Assembly (NCBI GenBank): GCA_964406445.1
Contig: CAYORU010000063.1
Coordinates: forward strand, 1-6,569
Origin: SG8-30 sp964406445
GTDB taxonomy: Bacteria > Pseudomonadota > Gammaproteobacteria > Steroidobacterales > Steroidobacteraceae
DNA: 6,569 nucleotides
Reading direction: 5' to 3'
Shown here: positions 1-6,569 of the stretch, piece by piece
How positions within the stretch are numbered: the stretch's first letter is position 1
How the letters are laid out: the number at the start of each line of letters is the position of its first letter
Notes under the pieces: model-generated
The model's database searches: none
Told to the model about the DNA's origin: nothing
The model's input: the letters and a program-made list of their open reading frames with translations, nothing else
Program-made: the position numbers and the translations under genes

Positions 1-3135
<3,135 letters not shown>

Positions 3136-3141
3136 TCTCGG

Positions 3142-3180
3142 GCGGGGCGGGGGGCGGGCCGCTGCCCGCCCTCGCCCCGC
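3142..3180 (+). terminator. Candidate rpoBC transcription terminator (GC hairpin, no clear U tract)
   Basis: An 18-nt left arm (3142-3159) and a 17-nt right arm (3164-3180) are almost exactly complementary. One base is bulged and one G faces A. The loop is 4 nt (CGCT). The hairpin starts six bases after the rpoC stop codon, where a terminator belongs. The sequence after it (GGCTTCCCCT) has only short T runs, so it is not a textbook intrinsic terminator. It may act as a weak or U-tract-less terminator, as a 3'-end stabiliser, or together with Rho. The structure is seen in the sequence; the function is inferred from position. Confidence 0.55.
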
Positions 3181-3246
3181 GGCTTCCCCTGCCGCCGCCG
3201 GCCGGCCCGGGCCCGGAACGGGTGAGCGCGCGCCGAGGGCGGCACG

Positions 3247-3269
3247 TTGCGGGCCGATCCTGCCCGCAA
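3247..3269. repeat. Perfect 8-bp inverted repeat upstream of the str promoter
   Basis: TTGCGGGC (3247-3254) and GCCCGCAA (3262-3269) are exact reverse complements separated by 7 nt. The repeat ends 28 nt before the -35 box. As RNA it could be a second hairpin at the end of the rpoC transcript, though no T run follows it. As DNA its 15-bp centre-to-centre spacing could suit a dimeric regulator bound upstream of the promoter. I do not recognise the half-site as belonging to a known regulator. Confidence 0.45.
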
Positions 3270-3297
3270 GTGGGGTCGCGGCAGGCGTTTGCCCAGC

Positions 3298-3326
3298 TTG
3301 ACACTCCGGGGGCAGGTTCCTAGAAT
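3298..3326 (+). promoter_or_regulatory. Sigma-70 promoter of the str operon (rpsL-rpsG-fusA-tuf)
   Basis: The -35 box TTGACA (3298-3303) matches consensus exactly. A 17-bp spacer follows, then the -10 box TAGAAT (3321-3326), which differs from TATAAT at one position. Transcription should start near 3331-3335, giving a leader of about 125 nt before rpsL. The bases between the -10 box and the start (TTCGGCCC) become GC-rich, a feature of promoters repressed by ppGpp/DksA such as those of ribosomal genes. No extended -10 TG and no A/T-rich UP element are visible. Such a close match inside GC-rich sequence, directly upstream of a ribosomal protein operon, is unlikely to be chance. Confidence 0.88.
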
Positions 3327-3332
3327 TTCGGC

Positions 3333-3458
3333 CCCTTTACCCGGGCTCGGCCAGCGCCGGCCGGGACGGGGAACAACGGTTGCACCCGGGCCGCCGCAGG
3401 GCGGCCCGGCGTTTTGTGTCCGGGAATCCTCCCGGCGCGAGAACACGGGATCCAAGGC
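3333..3458 (+). promoter_or_regulatory. Structured 5' leader of rpsL, probable attenuator
   Basis: The predicted mRNA leader can form three hairpins. The first (3340-3365) pairs CCCGG (3340-3344) with CCGGG (3361-3365), and inside it CGGC (3348-3351) with GCCG (3356-3359). The second (3386-3409) is a 10-bp terminator-type stem. The third (3420-3435) pairs CCGGGA with TCCCGG around a 4-nt ATCC loop and ends 23 nt before the ATG. A less structured, A-containing stretch (3366-3384) separates the first two. The octamer ACCCGGGC occurs at 3339-3346 and again at 3384-3391. Its CCCGGG core is self-complementary, so the copies could pair and disrupt the terminator. Ribosomal protein leaders upstream of rpsL are known in pseudomonads and rickettsiae. 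I cannot tell whether this one matches them. The ligand, if any, is unknown. Confidence 0.55.
3386..3415 (+). terminator. Intrinsic-terminator-like hairpin inside the rpsL leader
   Basis: CCGGGCCGCC (3386-3395) and GGCGGCCCGG (3400-3409) form a perfect 10-bp stem with a GCAG loop. It is followed by CG and TTTT (3412-3415), then GTGTC. This is the best intrinsic terminator in the window. It lies about 50 nt downstream of the predicted transcription start and 43 nt upstream of the rpsL ATG, so it would stop str transcripts early unless bypassed. The T run is short, so termination may be partial. It could instead end read-through from rpoBC, but its place downstream of the promoter favours attenuation. 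Confidence 0.65.
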
Positions 3459-3833
3459 ATGGCGACGACCAACCAGCTCATCCGCAAGGGCCGCAGCGAC
3501 GCGACCTACAAGTCGAAGGTGCCGGCGCTGAACCGCTCGCCGCAGAAGCGCGGCGTCTGCACGCGCGTCTACACCACGACGCCGAAGAAGCCGAACTCGG
3601 CGCTGCGCAAGGTCGCGCGAGTGCGCCTCACGAACGGCTACGAGGTCACCAGCTACATCGGCGGCGAGGGGCACAACCTGCAGGAGCACTCGGTGGTGCT
3701 TATCCGCGGTGGCCGAGTCAAGGATCTCCCCGGCGTCCGCTACCACACCGTCCGTGGCACCCTCGACTGCGCGGGCGTCAACGACCGCAAGCAGGGCCGC
3801 TCGAAGTACGGCGCCAAGCGCCCGAAGAAGTAA
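3459..3833 (+). CDS. rpsL: 30S ribosomal protein S12
   Basis: S12 sits at the decoding centre of the 30S subunit and controls tRNA selection accuracy. The protein is 124 aa, the same length as in E. coli including Met, and nearly collinear with it. The conserved TTTPKKPNSALRK loop is at residues 39-51, and RGGRVKDLPGVRYHTVRG begins at residue 83. Lys43 and Lys88, the two positions where substitutions classically give streptomycin resistance, are both Lys, so no S12-based resistance is predicted. Asp89, the residue methylthiolated by RimO in E. coli, is present. The N-terminal tail (GRSDATYKSK, residues 11-20) is the variable part. The ATG at 3459 gives the family start MATTNQL. A longer in-frame start (TTG 3414) would run through the leader hairpins and is rejected. 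The ribosome site is modest: GGGA (3447-3450), 8 nt before ATG. First gene of the str operon. Confidence 0.98.
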   Translation: MATTNQLIRKGRSDATYKSKVPALNRSPQKRGVCTRVYTTTPKKPNSALRKVARVRLTNGYEVTSYIGGEGHNLQEHSVVLIRGGRVKDLPGVRYHTVRGTLDCAGVNDRKQGRSKYGAKRPKK

Positions 3834-3839
3834 AGGCTC

Positions 3840-3843
3840 GGAG
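3840..3843 (+). promoter_or_regulatory. Ribosome binding site of rpsG
   Basis: GGAG lies 8 nt upstream of the ATG at 3852, within the 18-nt rpsL-rpsG gap. The short gap places the site just after the rpsL stop codon, so ribosomes finishing rpsL cover or clear it. Translational coupling is therefore likely. Confidence 0.75.
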
Positions 3844-3851
3844 CAACACCC

Positions 3852-4331
3852 ATGTCACGTCGCGCACAGGCGCCCACCCGCACCGTCCTCCCGGATCCGA
3901 AGTTCGCGAGCCAGGTGCTCGCGAAGTTCATGAACATGGTCATGGAAGACGGCAAGAAGTCGGCCGCCGAGAAGATCCTGTACGGCGCCATCGACCGCAT
4001 CACCGAGCGCACCGGCCGCGAGGGCGACGCCGCGCTCGAATTGATCGGGCAGGCGCTGGAGAACGTCAAGCCGGCCGTCGAGGTGAAGTCGCGGCGCGTC
4101 GGCGGCGCGACCTACCAGGTGCCGGTCGAGGTCCGCGCCTCGCGGCGTCAGACGCTGGCGATGCGCTGGATCATCGAGGCGGCGCGCTCGCGCAGCGAGA
4201 AGTCCATGGCGCACCGGCTGGCCAGCGAGCTGATGGAGGCCGCCGAGAACCGCGGCGCCGCGGTCCGCAAGCGCGAGGACACGCACCGCATGGCGGACGC
4301 CAACAAGGCCTTCGCGCACTACCGCTGGTAA
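3852..4331 (+). CDS. rpsG: 30S ribosomal protein S7
   Basis: S7 is a primary 16S rRNA-binding protein that starts assembly of the 30S head and lines the E-site exit channel. The protein has 159 aa and ends at AFAHYRW, the usual family end; it lacks the extension of E. coli K-12. Hallmarks in order are RTVLPDPKF (10-18), MEDGKKS (31-37), VEVKSRRVGGATYQVPVEVR (76-95, the beta-hairpin region and following), and KREDTHRMADANKAFAHYRW at the C-terminus. Compared with E. coli, about three extra residues lie in the segment TGREGDAALELIG (54-66). In E. coli S7 is also the translational repressor of this operon, acting on the rpsL-rpsG gap; here that gap is only 18 nt. Confidence 0.98.
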   Translation: MSRRAQAPTRTVLPDPKFASQVLAKFMNMVMEDGKKSAAEKILYGAIDRITERTGREGDAALELIGQALENVKPAVEVKSRRVGGATYQVPVEVRASRRQTLAMRWIIEAARSRSEKSMAHRLASELMEAAENRGAAVRKREDTHRMADANKAFAHYRW

Positions 4332-4358
4332 GGCCCGGCGGCCAGGACGGAAGACTGC

Positions 4359-4364
4359 AGAGGA
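4359..4364 (+). promoter_or_regulatory. Ribosome binding site of fusA
   Basis: AGAGGA ends 4 nt before the ATG at 4369 and contains the anti-Shine-Dalgarno match GAGG. It sits at the end of the 37-nt rpsG-fusA gap. I see no promoter or terminator in that gap, so fusA should be co-transcribed with rpsL and rpsG. Confidence 0.75.
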
Positions 4365-4368
4365 CACC

Positions 4369-6462
4369 ATGCCCCGTACGACCCCCATCGAGCGCTACCG
4401 CAACATCGGCATCTCGGCGCACATCGACGCCGGCAAGACGACGACCACGGAGCGCGTGCTGTTCTACACCGGCGTCTCGCACAAGATCGGCGAGGTGCAC
4501 GATGGCGCGGCCGTCATGGACTACATGGAGCAGGAGCAGGAGCGCGGCATCACCATCACCGCGGCCGCCACGACCTGCTTCTGGAAGGGCATGGACAGCC
4601 ACTTCCCCGAGCACCGCATCAACATCATCGACACGCCGGGACACGTCGACTTCACGATCGAGGTCGAGCGCTCGCTGCGCGTGCTGGACAGCGCGGTCGC
4701 TGTCTACTGCGCCGTGTCGGGCGTGCAGCCGCAGTCGGAGACCGTCTGGCGGCAGATGAACAAGTACCGCGTCCCGCGCCTGGCCTTCGTCAACAAGATG
4801 GACCGGGCCGGCGCCAACTTCCTGCGCTGCGTCGAGCAGATCCGCACGCGCCTGAAGGGCAACCCGGTGCCGCTGCAGCTGCCGATCGGGGCCGAGGACA
4901 GCTTCACCGGCGTCGTCGACCTGGTGAAGATGAAGTCGATCTGGTGGGACGAGGAGACGCAGGGCACGCGCTTCGAGTACCGCGAGATCCCGGCCGACAT
5001 GGCCGAGCTGTGCCGCGAATGGCGGTCCAAGCTGGTCGAGGCCGCGGCCGAGGCCAACGAGGAGCTGCTCAACAAGTACCTCGAGGGCGGCGACCTGACC
5101 GAGGAGGAGATCCGCAAGGGCCTGCGCGAGCGCGCGATCCGCAACGAGATCTGCCTCGTGACCTGCGGCTCGGCGTTCAAGAACAAGGGCGTGCAGGCGG
5201 TGCTCGACGCCGTGGTCGAGTACATGCCCTCGCCGATCGAGGTGCCCGACGTCCGCGGCCAGACGGAGACGGGCGAGGAGGCCACGCGCAAGGCCGTCGA
5301 CGAGGCGCCCTTCGCGGCGCTGGCCTTCAAGATCCTGAACGACCCGTTCGTCGGCAACCTGACGTTCTTCCGCGTCTACTCGGGCGTCCTGGCCTCGGGT
5401 GACGCGGTCTACGTGCCGAACAAGTCCAGGAAGGAGCGCATCGGCCGGCTGCTGCAGATGCACGCCTCCGAGCGCGAGGAGATCAAGGAGGTCCGTGCCG
5501 GCGACATCGCCGCGGCCGTGGGCCTCAAGGACGTGGTCACCGGCGACACGCTCTGCGATCCCGACAAGGTGATCATCCTCGAGAAGATGGAGTTCCCGGA
5601 GCCGGTCATCGCGGTCGCCGTGGAGCCCAAGACCAAGGCCGACCAGGAGAAGATGGGCCTCGCGCTGCAGCGCCTCGCCAAGGAGGACCCGTCCTTCCGC
5701 GTGCACACCGACCAGGAGTCGGGCCAGACCATCATCTCGGGCATGGGCGAGCTGCACCTCGAGATCATCGTCGACCGCATGAAGCGCGAGTTCAAGGTCG
5801 AGGCGAACGTCGGCAAGCCGCAGGTCGCCTATCGCGAGACCATCCGCGGCAAGGTCGAGCAGGAAGGCAAGTTCGTCCGCCAGTCCGGCGGCCGCGGCCA
5901 GTACGGCCACGTCTGGATCCGCCTCGAGCCGCTCGAGGAAGGCAAGGGCTACGAGTTCGCCAACGAGATCGTCGGCGGCGTGGTGCCGCGCGAGTACATC
6001 CCGGCGGTGGACAAGGGCATCCAGGAGGTCCTGCAGACCGGCGTCATCGCGGGCTACCCGGTGGTGGACGTCAAGGTCGCGATCTTCGACGGCTCCTACC
6101 ACGACGTCGACTCGAGCGAGATGGCCTTCAAGATCGCCGGCAGCATGGCCTTCAAGGAGGGCTTCGCCAAGGCCCGCCCGGTGCTGCTCGAGCCGATCAT
6201 GAAGGTCGAGGTCATCACGCCCGAGGACTACTCCGGCGACGTGATCGGCGACCTGAACCGGCGCCGAGGCCAGATCCAGGGCATGGAGGACGGTCCTGGC
6301 GGCAAGGTCATCACCGCCGAGGTGCCGCTCGCCGAGATGTTCGGCTACGCGACCAGCGTCCGCTCCATGAGCCAGGGCCGCGCCACCTTCTCGATGGAGT
6401 TCGCCAAGTACCTCGAGGTGCCGAACAACGTCGCCGAGGCCGTGCTCAAGAAGGCCTCCTGA
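4369..6462 (+). CDS. fusA: Translation elongation factor G
   Basis: EF-G is a cytoplasmic GTPase that drives tRNA-mRNA translocation and, with ribosome recycling factor, splits post-termination ribosomes. The protein is 697 aa, close to E. coli's 704. GTP-binding motifs are complete: AHIDAGKT (17-24, P loop), RGITIT (59-64, switch I with Thr62), DTPGH (88-92, switch II with catalytic His92), NKMD (142-145) and GSAFKNKG (from 267). Beta-barrel domain II lies at roughly 290-400 and domain III at roughly 405-485. Domain IV, which enters the A site, carries loop SGGRGQYGH (506-514) and the second tip loop GSYHDVDSSE (575-584, His578). Domain V includes EPIMKVEV and EMFGYATSVRSMSQGRA. Position in the str operon and intact motifs mark this as the canonical translocase, not an EF-G2 paralogue or a TetM-type protection protein. 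It ends in TGA, 51 nt before tuf. Confidence 0.98.
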   Translation: MPRTTPIERYRNIGISAHIDAGKTTTTERVLFYTGVSHKIGEVHDGAAVMDYMEQEQERGITITAAATTCFWKGMDSHFPEHRINIIDTPGHVDFTIEVERSLRVLDSAVAVYCAVSGVQPQSETVWRQMNKYRVPRLAFVNKMDRAGANFLRCVEQIRTRLKGNPVPLQLPIGAEDSFTGVVDLVKMKSIWWDEETQGTRFEYREIPADMAELCREWRSKLVEAAAEANEELLNKYLEGGDLTEEEIRKGLRERAIRNEICLVTCGSAFKNKGVQAVLDAVVEYMPSPIEVPDVRGQTETGEEATRKAVDEAPFAALAFKILNDPFVGNLTFFRVYSGVLASGDAVYVPNKSRKERIGRLLQMHASEREEIKEVRAGDIAAAVGLKDVVTGDTLCDPDKVIILEKMEFPEPVIAVAVEPKTKADQEKMGLALQRLAKEDPSFRVHTDQESGQTIISGMGELHLEIIVDRMKREFKVEANVGKPQVAYRETIRGKVEQEGKFVRQSGGRGQYGHVWIRLEPLEEGKGYEFANEIVGGVVPREYIPAVDKGIQEVLQTGVIAGYPVVDVKVAIFDGSYHDVDSSEMAFKIAGSMAFKEGFAKARPVLLEPIMKVEVITPEDYSGDVIGDLNRRRGQIQGMEDGPGGKVITAEVPLAEMFGYATSVRSMSQGRATFSMEFAKYLEVPNNVAEAVLKKAS

Positions 6463-6478
6463 CCGAGCGCCCGCAACC

Positions 6479-6507
6479 CAGGAACAGACAGGAAAACCCA
6501 GCAGGAA
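6479..6507 (+). repeat. Three CAGGAA copies before tuf; the last is its ribosome binding site
   Basis: CAGGAA occurs at 6479-6484, 6489-6494 and 6502-6507. The third copy holds AGGA ending 7 nt before the tuf ATG at 6514, the correct Shine-Dalgarno distance. The first two are too far upstream to start tuf directly but might act as standby sites. They may equally be chance in an A/G-rich spacer. Confidence 0.6.
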
Positions 6508-6513
6508 CCCGCC

Positions 6514-6569
6514 ATGTCGAAGGAAAAGTTCGTACGCAACAAGCCGCACGTGAACGTTGGGACGATTGG
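6514..6569 (+). CDS. tuf: Elongation factor Tu, N-terminal 18 codons only (cut by window edge)
   Basis: EF-Tu delivers aminoacyl-tRNA to the ribosomal A site as a GTP complex. The visible residues MSKEKFVRNKPHVNVGTI match the EF-Tu N-terminus, differing from E. coli at two of 18 positions (V for E, N for T). The window ends just before the expected GHVDHGKT P loop, so no catalytic motif can be checked. It is the fourth gene of the str operon. Gammaproteobacteria often carry two near-identical tuf copies. Codons GTA, GTT and ATT in this short piece end in A or T, unlike neighbouring genes, where G or C at the third position is nearly universal. Confidence 0.95.
   Translation, partial: MSKEKFVRNKPHVNVGTI

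Larger units (their letters stand above)
3136..3458 (+). other. rpoC-rpsL intergenic regulatory region (323 nt, no gene)
   Basis: This gap separates the end of the rpoBC transcript from the str operon. I see no credible coding sequence in it on either strand. From left to right it holds a GC-rich hairpin right after the rpoC stop, a run of GC-only palindromic sequence around 3190-3216, an 8-bp inverted repeat (3247-3269), a sigma-70 promoter (3298-3326), and a structured leader ending at the rpsL start. Its base composition is mixed. The first half is almost pure G+C, while the promoter and the stretch around 3411-3419 are locally richer in T and A, as expected of functional non-coding DNA in a GC-rich genome. 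Confidence 0.85.

Noticed and set aside
3207..3216. Perfect palindrome CCGGGCCCGG
   Set aside because: It is short and made only of G and C, in a stretch of pure GC where such palindromes arise readily. No further support for a site.
3222..3323. Small ORF from GTG 3222, as a leader peptide
   Set aside because: It ends at a TAG inside the -10 box, upstream of the predicted transcript, so it cannot be a leader peptide of the str operon. No good ribosome site is seen.
3414..3458. Longer rpsL start at TTG 3414
   Set aside because: It would add 15 residues absent from S12 proteins, begin inside the terminator T run and translate through a hairpin. The ATG at 3459 gives the canonical MATTNQL start.
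3543..3833. Possible streptomycin-resistance allele of rpsL
   Set aside because: Lys43 and Lys88 are both the sensitive-type residues, and the neighbouring Pro91 and Gly92 are also conserved.
3380..4759. 459-codon + strand frame spanning rpsL, rpsG and the start of fusA
   Set aside because: Out of frame with all three well-conserved genes; Arg/Ala/Pro/His-rich artefact of GC bias.
4171..6549. 792-codon open frame on the minus strand opposite rpsG/fusA
   Set aside because: It lies antisense to clear rpsG and fusA codons. In GC3-rich genes the antisense frames rarely contain stops. The translation is Leu/Arg/Ala/Asp/His-rich with no recognisable domain.

Overview
This window is a housekeeping locus from a GC-rich bacterium. 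All genes are on the + strand, in the order rpoC (3' three quarters), rpsL, rpsG, fusA, tuf (first 18 codons). It is the junction between the end of the rpoBC operon and the str operon (S12, S7, EF-G, EF-Tu). The most likely host is a high-GC, non-enteric gammaproteobacterium. Three things point that way. RpoC is collinear with E. coli beta-prime, including the large SI3-type insertion in the trigger loop. S12 and EF-G are close to the E. coli proteins. rpoC and rpsL are adjacent, as in Pseudomonas and Xanthomonas relatives but not in E. coli. Third codon positions are almost always G or C. I cannot place it below class.

Layout. Positions 1-3135 encode RpoC from about E. coli residue 364 to the C-terminus. 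Positions 3136-3458 are a 323-base non-coding gap that is clearly regulatory. It holds a very GC-rich hairpin just after rpoC, an 8-bp inverted repeat, a near-consensus sigma-70 promoter (TTGACA, 17-bp spacer, TAGAAT), and a leader of about 125 nt. The leader contains a 10-bp terminator-type hairpin followed by TTTT. Then come rpsL (3459-3833), rpsG (3852-4331), fusA (4369-6462) and the start of tuf (6514 to the edge). The intergenic gaps are 18, 37 and 51 nt, and each gene has a Shine-Dalgarno-like sequence.

How it works together. RpoC is the RNA polymerase subunit carrying the catalytic Mg-binding aspartates. The downstream genes encode the decoding-centre protein S12, the 30S assembly protein S7 and two translational GTPases, so the locus pairs transcription with translation. 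The promoter has a GC-rich discriminator, and RpoC keeps the beta-prime residues that contact ppGpp at both known sites. Growth-rate and stringent control of the str promoter is therefore a reasonable inference.

I found no mobile element, CRISPR array, tRNA, or unknown protein system, and no strong case for a novel system. The best candidate for something under-described is the rpsL leader. It looks like a transcription attenuator with alternative pairings, in an operon whose rpsL-rpsG gap is too short for the E. coli type of S7 feedback site.
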